A stretch of DNA of 64,000 nucleotides from Rhodopseudomonas telluris (GTDB taxonomy: Bacteria; Pseudomonadota; Alphaproteobacteria; Rhizobiales; Xanthobacteraceae). Each line of letters starts with the position of its first letter. Position 1 is the first letter of the stretch. Position numbers and translations under genes: made by a program. Location: positions 248,001 to 312,000 of the forward strand of contig NZ_JBHLWM010000001.1 in NCBI RefSeq assembly GCF_042432815.1, written 5' to 3'. Positions 50,726 to 59,830 of this stretch are shown piece by piece. Below the pieces are notes generated by a model. It was not told the DNA's origin. It saw nothing but the letters and a program-made list of their open reading frames with translations, and searched no databases.

Positions 50726-51184
50726 ATGAGATTGCTGACGGGGTTGATTGCGGCTTTGCTCCTGGTCGCCGGCATGGGATCGAGCCACGCCGTGGTCCGA
50801 ATCGCCGACGATCGCGGCGGTCGGATCGGAACCTACGTCGACAAGTACCAGAGCCTGCGCACCTCCGGCGAAACCGTCGTGATCGACGGCCTGTGCGCGT
50901 CGGCCTGCACCATCGTGCTCGGTGCCGTACCGCACGACAAGATCTGCGTCACCTCGCGCGCCAATCTCGGCTTCCATGCCGCCTGGGACATGGGCTCGAA
51001 CGGCCGGGCGATCACCAATCCCGAAGCCACCCACATGCTCTACACGATGTATCCGGCCGAGATCCGGCGCTGGATCGCCAAGCGTGGCGGGCTGACGCGG
51101 CAGATGATCTTCCTGCGCGGCAAGCAGCTGATGTCGATGTATCGTCCCTGCTACATGGACGCCCAGGCGTCGGCCTCGCGCTGA
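50726..51184 (+). CDS. Small periplasmic ClpP-fold-like protein
   Basis: 152 residues with a signal peptide (LLTGLIAALLLVAGMGSSHA, about 3-22). VVIDGLCASACTIVLGA and RANLGFHAAWD resemble the Ser and His motifs of ClpP/SppA-like periplasmic proteins (COG3904 type), with the Ser in ASACT and the His in GFHAA. It is shorter than most members. A role in periplasmic proteolysis is possible but unproven. Two other Cys (in DKICVTS and YRPCYMD) may pair. Confidence 0.65.
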   Translation: MRLLTGLIAALLLVAGMGSSHAVVRIADDRGGRIGTYVDKYQSLRTSGETVVIDGLCASACTIVLGAVPHDKICVTSRANLGFHAAWDMGSNGRAITNPEATHMLYTMYPAEIRRWIAKRGGLTRQMIFLRGKQLMSMYRPCYMDAQASASR

Positions 51185-51346
51185 AGCGAGCCGCGCCGCT
51201 CCGCATGACGTGATCCGGCGCGGCGGTGTGGCGCTTGCCCGCCGCGGCCCCTCGCTCTATGGGTGCGGCATTCGCGGCCGCGTGCCGCGTGCCCTGCCGG
51301 GCGCGGACTCGCTTCGTCGACCGGTGTTCGACGCGAGGACCCCGCC

Positions 51347-51946
51347 ATGGCCGCTGCTCCCCGATCCACCCGCCCGCTCGTCATCGTCGCGGCGTTCGCC
51401 GGCAGCCTGGTGGTCGGCCTCGTGGTGGTGCTGTGGCTGCTCGGCGGCCTCAACAAGGTCGCGGCGCCGTCGTCAATCGGCGGTCCGTTCCAGCTCACCG
51501 ACCAGAACGGCCAGACCGTCACCGAGCAGAGCCTGAAGGGCAAGCCGACGCTGATCTTCTTCGGCTTCACCCATTGCCCGGACGTGTGTCCGACCTCGCT
51601 GTTCGAGATCTCGCAGGTGCTGCAGGCGATGGGCAAGGATGCCGACCGCGTCAACGCCTACTTCATCTCGGTCGACCCGGAGCGCGACACGCCGGCGGCC
51701 ATGAAGGACTATCTGTCGAGCTTCGATCCGCATCTGAAGGGCCTGACGGGCAGCCGCGAGGCCACCGACAAGATCGAGAAGTCCTACCGGGTCTATGCCA
51801 AGAAGGTCGAGACCAAGGACGGCGACTACACGATGGACCACACCGCGCTGATCTATCTGATGGACAAGAACGGCAACTTCGTCGCCCCGTTCAACCTCAA
51901 GCGGAAGCCCGACGAGGCCGCGGCGGATCTGAAGCGGTATCTCTGA
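51347..51946 (+). CDS. SCO1/SenC family copper chaperone
   Basis: 199 residues. One N-terminal anchor (LVIVAAFAGSLVVGLVVVLWLL, about 13-34), then a thioredoxin fold with the copper motif FTHCPDVCPTSLFE near 95 and the distal His in DHTALIYLMDKNG. It helps assemble the CuA site of cytochrome oxidase or handles thiol redox. The ATG at 51347 follows GAGGA. Its last 50 bp overlap the convergent glycosyltransferase gene. Confidence 0.9.
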   Translation: MAAAPRSTRPLVIVAAFAGSLVVGLVVVLWLLGGLNKVAAPSSIGGPFQLTDQNGQTVTEQSLKGKPTLIFFGFTHCPDVCPTSLFEISQVLQAMGKDADRVNAYFISVDPERDTPAAMKDYLSSFDPHLKGLTGSREATDKIEKSYRVYAKKVETKDGDYTMDHTALIYLMDKNGNFVAPFNLKRKPDEAAADLKRYL

Positions 51947-53930
51947 CGCCACGGCCGGCTTTCGCGGGCATCGGCTCGCGCGCGGCGATGCCGTGCTCGG
52001 TCTTCTGCCAATGGTGTGGCTTCAACACCAGTTCGAAGAGCGCGCGCCACGCGGCGAGCGACAGGCCGATCCAGTACAGCGGCAGCGCCAGCAGCCAGAT
52101 TGCATCGCGCACTCGTCCAATGCGCCTCAGCCCGATCGCCGCGACCACCGCGCTGCCGAGATAGCCGGCCGCGATCGTCAGGCCGTGGAACCACAGCGAG
52201 GGCTCGCTGGTGATGGTCGTGCCGCTCCACGCCAGCGCCCAGCCGGCCCCAGCGAGTTTCACGAGCAGCAGGAGGTGCATCAGCGCCGACAACACGCCGC
52301 CGCCGACGTAAAGGTTCAGCGTCAGCAGGCCGCGCCAGCCGGCGTCGCGCCGGAATTGCACGGGTCGGCGCATATGGACCCACCAGGTCTGCATCCAGCC
52401 TTTCATCCAGCGGGTGCGCTGTCCCCACCAGGCCGGGAAGCCGATCGGCGCTTCCTCGCAGGTGCGGGACGGGAAGCTGATCGACGCGTAGCCGAACCTC
52501 GCCAGCCGAAAGCCGAGGTCGGCGTCCTCGGTCACATTGTGGGCGTCCCAGCCGCCGACCGCGCGCAGTACGTGGGTGCGGAAGTGATTCGACGAACCCC
52601 CGAGCGGAAGCGGCAGGCCGAGGCGGGACAGGCCGGGCAGCACCGCCTCGAACTGTCCGGCATATTCGGCGAGAAACAGCCGCGACAGCCAGCTGTGCGT
52701 GGTGTTGTCGACCTGCAGGCTCGCCTGTACGCAACCGACCTGCGGGCCAGCCTGAGCGAACGCGTCCAGCGCGGCGCGAAGCTGGCCTGGGGCGGGGCGG
52801 TCTTCCGCGTCGAACACCGTCACCATGCTGCCGCGCACGAAGGGCAGCGCGTAGTTCAGCGCCTTCGGCTTGGTCTGCGGCGCCGCCGCCGGGGCGACCA
52901 GCACGCGCAGATGCGGCCCACGCTTCAGCCGGGCGATGGCGGCGCGAGTGGCGAGATCGTCGGGCTCGACCACCAGGATGATGTCGAGCTTCTCGCGCGG
53001 GTAGTCGAGCGCCTCGATCGCCTCGACCAGCGCCGCGACCGACGAAGCCTCGCGATACAGCGCGGCGATGGCGGTGTAGGTCGGCAGCGCCGCGTCCGGC
53101 CAGCGTGCCGGGCGTGATGGCGGAGGGAGCGGCTGCACACTTGCGAGCAGCCGCAGCCCGATGAAGCTGAGAAACAACAGCGCCGGCAGCGTTCCCCAGG
53201 CGAACGTCGCCAGCAGCGGCAACGCACCGATCAGGAGCGCTGCGCCGGCCGCCCGCTTGACGGCCGATCGCCAGCGCGGCTCGCCTGCGGGAGGCGCAGC
53301 CGAAAGGCTCGGATCAAGACGCGCCAGGCCGAAGCAGGCGTGCCGGGCGAGGCCGGGGCTGCTCCGTTCCAGAAACGCCTGCAGGGAGCGATCGGTCGCG
53401 AGTCGAAACTGAGCGGCCAGCGAGGGATCCCGTTGCAGCTTCTCGCACAGCGTCCGCGCCCCGATCCGCCGCGGCGCGACCGTCCAGACCAGCTCGCCGT
53501 CTGTTCGGAGCGGCATCATGCCGGCGGCTGCGGCGAACCGCATCTGGTCATCGCCGAGCGCGATGTCGCGTCGTTCGAGCCCGGCGAAATCTTCGCGCGC
53601 GATCCCGAGATGTCGCGCCAGCCGGTCCAGGTAGGCGGCCTCGTCGATCACGCTCCAGCGGATCAGCACCTGGTCGGCGCCGATTCCCAGTTGCTGCGCG
53701 CGCTGCTCGGCGGACCGCAGCACGGCCGGCGCGAGCAGGCCCCGCAGGCAATCCAGTTCGATCGCGGATTGCGGCTCGGACACCGGCTGCTGGTCGAAGG
53801 CGGGCGCATCCGCCCCGCTAGTGTCGTGGCGTACGAACGGCCGACGCCCGCGCGATCTCGGCGACCTGACGGCGACGCCGCCGGCAGGTGCCGACGCATC
53901 GCTGGGGTCGGTGGGGGCGACGTCCACCAT
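51897..53930 (-). CDS. Membrane glycosyltransferase family 2 with MshEN-like N-terminus
   Basis: 677 residues. Residues about 60-200 (ELDCLRGLLAPAVLRSAEQRAQQLGIGADQVLIRW, LARHLGIAREDF) resemble the GspE/MshE N-terminal domain, which in some proteins binds c-di-GMP. TM helices near 225-265 precede a GT2 domain: IAALYREASSVAALVEAIEALDYP, VFDAEDRPAPGQL (DxD-like), VTEDADLGFRLARFG (ED) and QRTRWMKGWMQTW (QxxRW). C-terminal helices form the export pore region. The layout suits a processive polysaccharide synthase; the sugar is unknown. It overlaps the SCO gene tail by 50 bp. Confidence 0.85.
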   Translation of the reverse strand: MVDVAPTDPSDASAPAGGVAVRSPRSRGRRPFVRHDTSGADAPAFDQQPVSEPQSAIELDCLRGLLAPAVLRSAEQRAQQLGIGADQVLIRWSVIDEAAYLDRLARHLGIAREDFAGLERRDIALGDDQMRFAAAAGMMPLRTDGELVWTVAPRRIGARTLCEKLQRDPSLAAQFRLATDRSLQAFLERSSPGLARHACFGLARLDPSLSAAPPAGEPRWRSAVKRAAGAALLIGALPLLATFAWGTLPALLFLSFIGLRLLASVQPLPPPSRPARWPDAALPTYTAIAALYREASSVAALVEAIEALDYPREKLDIILVVEPDDLATRAAIARLKRGPHLRVLVAPAAAPQTKPKALNYALPFVRGSMVTVFDAEDRPAPGQLRAALDAFAQAGPQVGCVQASLQVDNTTHSWLSRLFLAEYAGQFEAVLPGLSRLGLPLPLGGSSNHFRTHVLRAVGGWDAHNVTEDADLGFRLARFGYASISFPSRTCEEAPIGFPAWWGQRTRWMKGWMQTWWVHMRRPVQFRRDAGWRGLLTLNLYVGGGVLSALMHLLLLVKLAGAGWALAWSGTTITSEPSLWFHGLTIAAGYLGSAVVAAIGLRRIGRVRDAIWLLALPLYWIGLSLAAWRALFELVLKPHHWQKTEHGIAAREPMPAKAGRGVRDTASDPPRPRRASA

Positions 53931-54004
53931 GAAGCACTCTTACGCAAACTGCACTCGCGTCTCGCGCCGGATGGTCTATAAGACCGCCGGTGCGGACCCT
54001 CGTT

Positions 54005-54925
54005 ATGCAACCATGGATTGAATTGGTCATCAACGGCCGATTGGCCGGCGTGCGCGGCTGCCTGCTCGCGGCGGCGGTGCTCTGTGCTGGATTCGGATCA
54101 GGTCATGGCGCCAAAGCTGCCGAGCCCGATCCGGAGGCCAAGGCGGTGGCCGCCGTGACCGCGCATGCGGTGCCGGGATTCTGGGACCCGCGGCGGCGGC
54201 CGGAGCGGCCCGACCTGTCCCGCCTCACGGTGATCCGCTTCCTCACCGAGACCGATTATCCGCCGTTCAACTACACCGGCCCCGACGGCAATCCGGCCGG
54301 CTTCAATGTCGATCTGGCGCGGGCGCTGTGCGAGGAGATCAAGGTCACCTGCACGGTGCAGATGCGCCGGTTCGAGACGCTGCTCGACGCGCTCGCCGGC
54401 AATCGCGGCGACGCCATCATCGCGTCGCTGGCGGTGACGCCGCAGACCCGCGCCAAGGTCGACTTCACCGATCCCTATTATCGCGCGCCCGGCCGCTTCG
54501 TCGCCCGCAAGGATGCGGTGATGCCCGAGATCCGCCCGGAATATCTCGAGGGCAAGAAGGTCGGGGCGATCGCCGGCTCGGCGCACGAGGCCTATCTCAA
54601 GGCGATGTTCACCGACGCCGAGCTGCATTCTTATCCCAACGACGAGGCGCTGCGCGGCGGGCTGAAGCGCGGTGAGGTCGACTTCATCTTCGGCGACGCG
54701 ATCTCGCTGGCGTTCTGGATCAACGGCACCGATTCGGATAATTGCTGCGCCTTCAGCGGCGGCCCGTTCACCGAAAGCCGCTATTTCGGCGAAGGCGTCG
54801 GCATCGCGGTGCGCAAGGGCAACGACCTGCTGCGCCAGTCGTTGAACTGGGCGCTGTTTCGCCTCTGGGAAAAGGGGCGTTATACCGACCTGTGGCTGCG
54901 CTATTTCTCCGTCAGCCCGTTCTGA
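54005..54925 (+). CDS. Amino-acid-type ABC transporter binding protein (orphan)
   Basis: 306 residues. Hydrophobic signal (LLAAAVLCAGFGSGHGAKA) followed by the SBP-3 fold: VIRFLTETDYPPFNYTGPDGNPAGFNVDLARAL, RGDAIIASLAVTPQTRAKVDFTDPYY, KKVGAIAGSAHEAYLKAMF. It captures polar amino acids or similar small ligands. No permease or ATPase gene is adjacent. lysK starts 51 bp downstream, on the same strand. The start is uncertain: ATG 54005 has no clear Shine-Dalgarno, but a TATAAG at 53975 suggests a near-leaderless start. Confidence 0.82.
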   Translation: MQPWIELVINGRLAGVRGCLLAAAVLCAGFGSGHGAKAAEPDPEAKAVAAVTAHAVPGFWDPRRRPERPDLSRLTVIRFLTETDYPPFNYTGPDGNPAGFNVDLARALCEEIKVTCTVQMRRFETLLDALAGNRGDAIIASLAVTPQTRAKVDFTDPYYRAPGRFVARKDAVMPEIRPEYLEGKKVGAIAGSAHEAYLKAMFTDAELHSYPNDEALRGGLKRGEVDFIFGDAISLAFWINGTDSDNCCAFSGGPFTESRYFGEGVGIAVRKGNDLLRQSLNWALFRLWEKGRYTDLWLRYFSVSPF

Positions 54926-54975
54926 GCCGACACGATGGACTTGAAGCACCCGCCTGCCGGCGGTTGGAGACGTTG

Positions 54976-56613
54976 ATGACCACGACCGATTTGCCCAGCG
55001 CGTCCGATCTGCGCACGCTCGCCGAACAATCCAACGCCTGGCCGTTCGAGCAGGCGCGCGCGCTGGTGAACCGGCTGAAGAAGCAGCCCAAGGACGAGGT
55101 GCTGTTCGAGACCGGCTACGGCCCGTCGGGCCTGCCGCATATCGGCACGTTCGGCGAGGTCGCGCGCACCACGATGGTGCGTCACGCCTTCCGCGTGCTG
55201 ACCGACGACAAGATCAAGACTAAGCTGCTGGCGTTCTCGGACGACATGGACGGCCTGCGCAAGGTGCCGGACAACGTGCCGAACAAGGAGCTGCTCGAGC
55301 AGAACCTCGGCAAGTCGCTGACCAGCGTGCCGGACCCGTTCGGCACCCACGAGTCGTTCGGCGCGCACAACAATGCGCGGCTGCGCGCCTTCCTCGACAC
55401 CTTCGGGTTCGATTACGAGTTCGCCTCGGCCACCGAGTACTATAAGGGCGGACGGTTCGACGCGACGCTGCTGAAGGTGCTGGAGCGGCTCGAGAAGGTG
55501 ATGGCCATCATGCTGCCGTCGCTGCGCGAGGAGCGCGCCGCGAGCTACTCGCCGTTCCTGCCGATCTGCCCGCGCACCGGCGTGGTGCTGCAGGTGCCGA
55601 TCGTCGAGCACGACGTCAAGGCCGGCACGGTGTCGTACGACGACCCGGAGACCAAGGAGCGTGTCACCGTTCCGGTCACCGGCGGGCATTGCAAGCTGCA
55701 ATGGAAGCCGGACTGGGCGATGCGCTGGACCGCGCTCGGCGTCGATTACGAGATGGCCGGCAAGGATCTGATCGATTCGGTGAAGCTGTCCGGCAAGATT
55801 GCGCAGGCGATCGGCGGCACGCCGCCCGAGGGCTTCAACTACGAGCTGTTCCTCGACGACAAGGGCCAGAAGATCTCCAAGTCGAAGGGCAACGGCCTGA
55901 CGATCGACGAGTGGCTGCGCTACGCCTCGCCGGAATCGCTGTCGCTGTTCATGTATCGCGAGCCGAAGGCGGCGAAGCGGCTGTATTTCGACGTCATCCC
56001 GCGCAACGTCGACGATTACTACCAGTTCCTCGACGGCTTCGCCCGGCAGGACGCCAAGCAGCAGCTCGCCAATCCGGTCTGGCACATACACGGCGGCCAG
56101 CCGCCGAAGGCCGACATGCCGGTGACGTTCCAGCTGTTGCTGACGCTGGTGTCGTCGTCGAACGCCGAGAACGCTGAGACGCTGTGGGGTTTCATCGGCC
56201 GCTACCGGCCGGGCGTGACGCCGCAGTCGCATCCGAAGCTCGACGACATGGTCGGCTACGCGATTAATTACTATCGCGACTTCGTGGCGCCCACCAAGGT
56301 GTTCCGCGATCCGACCGACGCCGAGCGCGCGGCGCTGCAGGATCTGCGCGATGCGCTGTCGCAGCTCCCGGCCGACGCCACCGCCGAGGCGATCCAGGAC
56401 GTGGTCTACGAGATCGGCCGCCGCGAGCCGTTCCTCGACCACAAGAAGGCCGCCAAGGACGGCAAGCCCGGCGTGTCGCTCGACTGGTTCAACATGCTGT
56501 ACCAGGTGCTGCTCGGCCAGGAAAAGGGGCCGCGCTTCGGCTCTTTCGTGGCGGTCTATGGCCTCGCCAACGCCGTCGCGATGATCGACGGCGCACTGGC
56601 GCGGAGTGCGTAG
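54976..56613 (+). CDS. lysK: Lysyl-tRNA synthetase, class I
   Basis: 545 residues, charging tRNA-Lys. This is the class I archaeal-type enzyme that many alphaproteobacteria use instead of class II LysS. The HIGH motif reads PSGLPHIGTFGE near 50-57 and KMSKS reads QKISKSKGNG near 298. The C-terminal anticodon-binding helical domain is complete. The ATG at 54976 has GGAGA 6 bases before it; the much longer upstream frame overlaps the binding-protein gene and is rejected. Confidence 0.95.
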   Translation: MTTTDLPSASDLRTLAEQSNAWPFEQARALVNRLKKQPKDEVLFETGYGPSGLPHIGTFGEVARTTMVRHAFRVLTDDKIKTKLLAFSDDMDGLRKVPDNVPNKELLEQNLGKSLTSVPDPFGTHESFGAHNNARLRAFLDTFGFDYEFASATEYYKGGRFDATLLKVLERLEKVMAIMLPSLREERAASYSPFLPICPRTGVVLQVPIVEHDVKAGTVSYDDPETKERVTVPVTGGHCKLQWKPDWAMRWTALGVDYEMAGKDLIDSVKLSGKIAQAIGGTPPEGFNYELFLDDKGQKISKSKGNGLTIDEWLRYASPESLSLFMYREPKAAKRLYFDVIPRNVDDYYQFLDGFARQDAKQQLANPVWHIHGGQPPKADMPVTFQLLLTLVSSSNAENAETLWGFIGRYRPGVTPQSHPKLDDMVGYAINYYRDFVAPTKVFRDPTDAERAALQDLRDALSQLPADATAEAIQDVVYEIGRREPFLDHKKAAKDGKPGVSLDWFNMLYQVLLGQEKGPRFGSFVAVYGLANAVAMIDGALARSA

Positions 56614-57144
56614 TACTTGCGTCAATCCTTAGCGCGTCGAGCGCAGCGAAACCCACGTCTGCCGTCTGCGATGCACGTGATGGATTTTGCTGCCGCGTAA
56701 CTCATCCTACGGAACGCGGCCCGCACTCTTCAAAGAGCCGCCCTTGAGCCCCCGTCATTGCGAGCGAAGCGAAGCAATCCAGTCCCGTGCACGGCTTTGG
56801 ATTGCTTCGCGGATCGTGTCCATCGGGCGGTGCTTCGCGCCGACCCGTTGGCTCGGGGTGGCGCGGAGAGGGTGTTGGTCAAGTCGTTCGCGTCCTTGTA
56901 TCACTAATCACGATACTTATCGCAAACGGCCTGCTGATACCTGTTAGTAAGCGATCGTCGTCCGTCCGCGCGCAATTGCCGCAATGGGGCGTCGGGCGTG
57001 ATTTGATTCAAAACAAAGTTTGCTGCGCTGCGTCTTTCGCAGGCTGTCGGCAACGATATCCCTCGCGCGTGATCCGTGCGGCCGCTCGCGGCCCAAGGGG
57101 AAAGGATGGTGCCGATCTGACCCCATCTGCGGAGAAACCCAAAC
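56614..57144. other. Intergenic region with a family B fragment
   Basis: 531 bp with no supportable gene. It holds a family B half-element (56753-56812). The last 150 bp, including a TGATTTGATTCAAAACAAAG stretch, is the likely promoter region of the small membrane protein at 57145. Confidence 0.5.
56753..56812. repeat. Family B palindromic repeat, truncated copy 5
   Basis: CGTCATTGCGAGCGAAGCGAAGCAATCCAG is complete on the left; the right arm GGATTGCTTCGCGGATCG stops before the expected CGCAATGACG. Confidence 0.75.
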
Positions 57145-57399
57145 ATGCTCACCTTCAGTGAACTGCCCTACGACGCCAACCTGCCGGCGATCGTATGGAC
57201 GCTCTACCTCATGTCCGCCGTTCTGTATTGCAGTCCGATGCTGATCGGGTTCGCCCGGAACGTGGAATACAAATGGCCGCTCTATTTCGGCAATCTGCTG
57301 CTCGGCTGGACCGGAATCGGCTGGGCCTATGCGTTGTACTACGCGTTGTTCGCCGACCGCGAGCACGCTCACCCGCGGCCTCTCGCGCTGGCCGCCTGA
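57145..57399 (+). CDS. Superinfection-immunity-like small membrane protein
   Basis: 84 residues with two predicted membrane helices (AIVWTLYLMSAVLYCSPMLIGFA and WPLYFGNLLLGWTGIGWAYALYYALF). The second, with N-x-LLGWTxIGW, is the signature of the Imm_superinfect family named after phage T4 Imm. Many such proteins are chromosomal and of unknown role. No phage genes are near. Confidence 0.75.
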   Translation: MLTFSELPYDANLPAIVWTLYLMSAVLYCSPMLIGFARNVEYKWPLYFGNLLLGWTGIGWAYALYYALFADREHAHPRPLALAA

Positions 57400-57837
57400 T
57401 CGATCGCCGGCACGCGCCGCAAGGGTGTGCCGGCGCCGCGAACTGCAGCGGCAGGTCGATTCAATTCCGCGCGATCCTTCTCCGATCCAGCTTCTGGTCT
57501 GGCAGGTCTGCTTGCGTCCCGGCTGTCGAGGCGGAGCGCCCGCGTGCGACGGATGCGACTGCCCTGGCGCGAGGTGTACTTGCTGCGACCGGCCTTCTGC
57601 TGGACAGGCCGCCCTGATAGCGGCGGCGACGCACTTGTCTTCACCATATGGCTTGTGACGCGGCCGTGCGCGAGTTCGGCGCGCGCGAGGCCCGTGGCTC
57701 CGTCATCGGTCGGCATCACGCGTCAAGGCGTCGGTCTTATGGTACCTTTACGCTTCATTTAATCAAACGCGCTAACTACTCATTGATGATTATGACGGAT
57801 TTGCAACCATTAATAGCAGTGCCGGAAAGGCGCCCGT
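57400..57837. other. Intergenic region, nothing recognised
   Basis: 438 bp before the second chemoreceptor gene. The last 100 bp turns AT-rich (CATTTAATCAAACGCGCTAAC, 57757-57777, and on to 57815) and probably holds its promoter. No gene-like frame or named repeat. Confidence 0.45.
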
Positions 57838-59808
57838 ATGCAGATGTTCTCCCTCCGGTTGAGTCATAAGATTGTTCTGATCGGCGCCATCGGCCTTTTC
57901 AGTCTCGCGGTGTTCGGCGGGATCTATCTGGTCGGCAGCAACTCGCAGGATCGCTCCCACGTCTTTGCCGACGGCGTCCGCAGCATCTTCGACCTCAATG
58001 CCAAGCTGGCGCGGGATCTTTTGGACGTCCGCCGCTCGGAGAAGGACTTCCTGCTGCGGCGGGATGAAGCGTCGTCGAAGCGTCACCAGGCGACCGGCCA
58101 GATGATCGGGCACGAAATCGAGCAGCTCGCGGCACAGACCCGGGAGCGCGGTTTCGACCGATTGGCCGGTGAGGCTGGTCGTCTGCGCAGCGGCTTCGCC
58201 GAGTATCAGAAGTACTTCGACGCCACGGTGCAGACCGAGATCCGGCTCGGGCTCAATGAGAAGCTCGGCCTCAACGGAGGGCTGCGCGCCGCGGTGCACG
58301 ACATCGAGACCAAGCTGAAAGATATCGACGAGCCGGCTCTCACCAGTGCGATGCTGATGATGCGGCGTCACGAGAAGGATTTCATGCTGCGCCGGGACCG
58401 CAGCTATGTCGACGCCTTCCAGAAGGCGGCGGCGACATTCGCCAAGACGGTCGAGGCCGCGAACCTCGCGCCGGCCCTCAAGGCGGACATCCTGGACAAG
58501 CTGAAGGCCTATCGGGCGCAGTTCACGGCCTGGTCCGAGGCGTCGCAGCAGTCGGCGCAGAGCGCGGCGGCGATGTCCAAGGCCTATGCGGATATCGAGC
58601 CGATCATCGAGCGGATCGAAGCCGACGTGCGCCAGCGCGCCACCTCGGCCCAGGCCGAGCAGGAGGAGACGATCAGCAACGTGCGGCGCTGGATGCTGAT
58701 CACGCTGGCGCTGGCGGTGCTGATCGTGTCGACGCTGTCGCTGACGATCGCGCGGTCGATCACCAAGGCGATCGCCGGCATGGTGCGGGCGATGGTGCAA
58801 CTGGCCCGCTCGGATCTCAGCGTGGTGATCCCCGGCGTGGGACGGCGCGACGAAATCGGCGAGATGGCCGGGGCGGTCGACGTGTTCAAGGCCAACATGA
58901 TCGAAGCCGAGCGGCTGCGCGCCGAGCAGGCGGCGACCGAGGCGCGGCAGGCCGAACAGCGCAAGGCCGATATGAACCGGCTGGCGGCGGAGTTCGAACT
59001 CGCGGTCGGTGACATCGTCAACAACGTCTCGCAGGCCTCGACCGAGCTGGAAGCCTCGGCGGCGTCGCTGACCTCGACGGCCGACCACGCCCAGGCGCTC
59101 GCCACCACAGTGGCGATGGCCTCCGAGGAGGCGTCCACCAATGTGCAGTCGGTGGCGTCGGCGACCGAAGAGTTGTCGTCGTCGGTCAGCGAGATCAGCC
59201 GGCAGGTGCAGTCGTCGGCCCGGATGGCCGGCGCCGCGGTCGATCAGGCGCGTACCACCACCACAAAGGTCGGCGAACTGTCCTCTGCGGCGGCGCGGAT
59301 CGGCGATGTCGTCGAACTGATCACCATGATCGCGGGCCAGACCAATCTGCTGGCGCTCAACGCCACCATCGAGGCGGCGCGCGCCGGCGAGGCCGGGCGC
59401 GGCTTCGCGGTGGTCGCCTCCGAGGTCAAGGCGCTGGCGGCGCAGACCGAAAAGGCGACCGGCGAAATCGGCCAGCAGGTCTTCGCGATCCAGGCGGCGA
59501 CGAGGGAGTCGGTGGACGCGATCGGCGGAATCTCCCGGACCATCGAGGAGCTGTCGGAGGTCGCGTCGACCATCGCGGCGGCGGTCGAAGAGCAGGGCGC
59601 CGCCACCCAGGAGATCTCCCGCAACGTTCAGCAGGCCGCCGATGGCACGCAACTGGTGTCGTCGAACATCGCCAGCGTGCAGCACGAGGCCACCGAGACC
59701 GGCTCGGCATCCGCGCAGGTGCTGTCGGCCGCCAAGCTGCTGTCGACCGAGGGCAGCCGCCTGCGGCTCGAGCTCGACCGCTTCCTCGGCACCGTCCGCG
59801 CCGCCTGA
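57838..59808 (+). CDS. Methyl-accepting chemotaxis protein with HBM sensor domain
   Basis: 656 residues, the same plan as the receptor at 46529: TM1 near 12-32, HBM domain with RRSEKDFLLRRDE and RRHEKDFMLRRDR, TM2 near 285-305, HAMP, and the methyl-accepting domain with hairpin tip GQTNLLALNATIEAARAGEAGRG. Organic acids are the usual HBM ligands. The ATG at 57838 follows GGAAAGG. No che genes are close, so it feeds a pathway encoded elsewhere. Confidence 0.93.
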   Translation: MQMFSLRLSHKIVLIGAIGLFSLAVFGGIYLVGSNSQDRSHVFADGVRSIFDLNAKLARDLLDVRRSEKDFLLRRDEASSKRHQATGQMIGHEIEQLAAQTRERGFDRLAGEAGRLRSGFAEYQKYFDATVQTEIRLGLNEKLGLNGGLRAAVHDIETKLKDIDEPALTSAMLMMRRHEKDFMLRRDRSYVDAFQKAAATFAKTVEAANLAPALKADILDKLKAYRAQFTAWSEASQQSAQSAAAMSKAYADIEPIIERIEADVRQRATSAQAEQEETISNVRRWMLITLALAVLIVSTLSLTIARSITKAIAGMVRAMVQLARSDLSVVIPGVGRRDEIGEMAGAVDVFKANMIEAERLRAEQAATEARQAEQRKADMNRLAAEFELAVGDIVNNVSQASTELEASAASLTSTADHAQALATTVAMASEEASTNVQSVASATEELSSSVSEISRQVQSSARMAGAAVDQARTTTTKVGELSSAAARIGDVVELITMIAGQTNLLALNATIEAARAGEAGRGFAVVASEVKALAAQTEKATGEIGQQVFAIQAATRESVDAIGGISRTIEELSEVASTIAAAVEEQGAATQEISRNVQQAADGTQLVSSNIASVQHEATETGSASAQVLSAAKLLSTEGSRLRLELDRFLGTVRAA

Positions 59809-59830
59809 CGCCCGTCGGGCTGGCGCCGGA

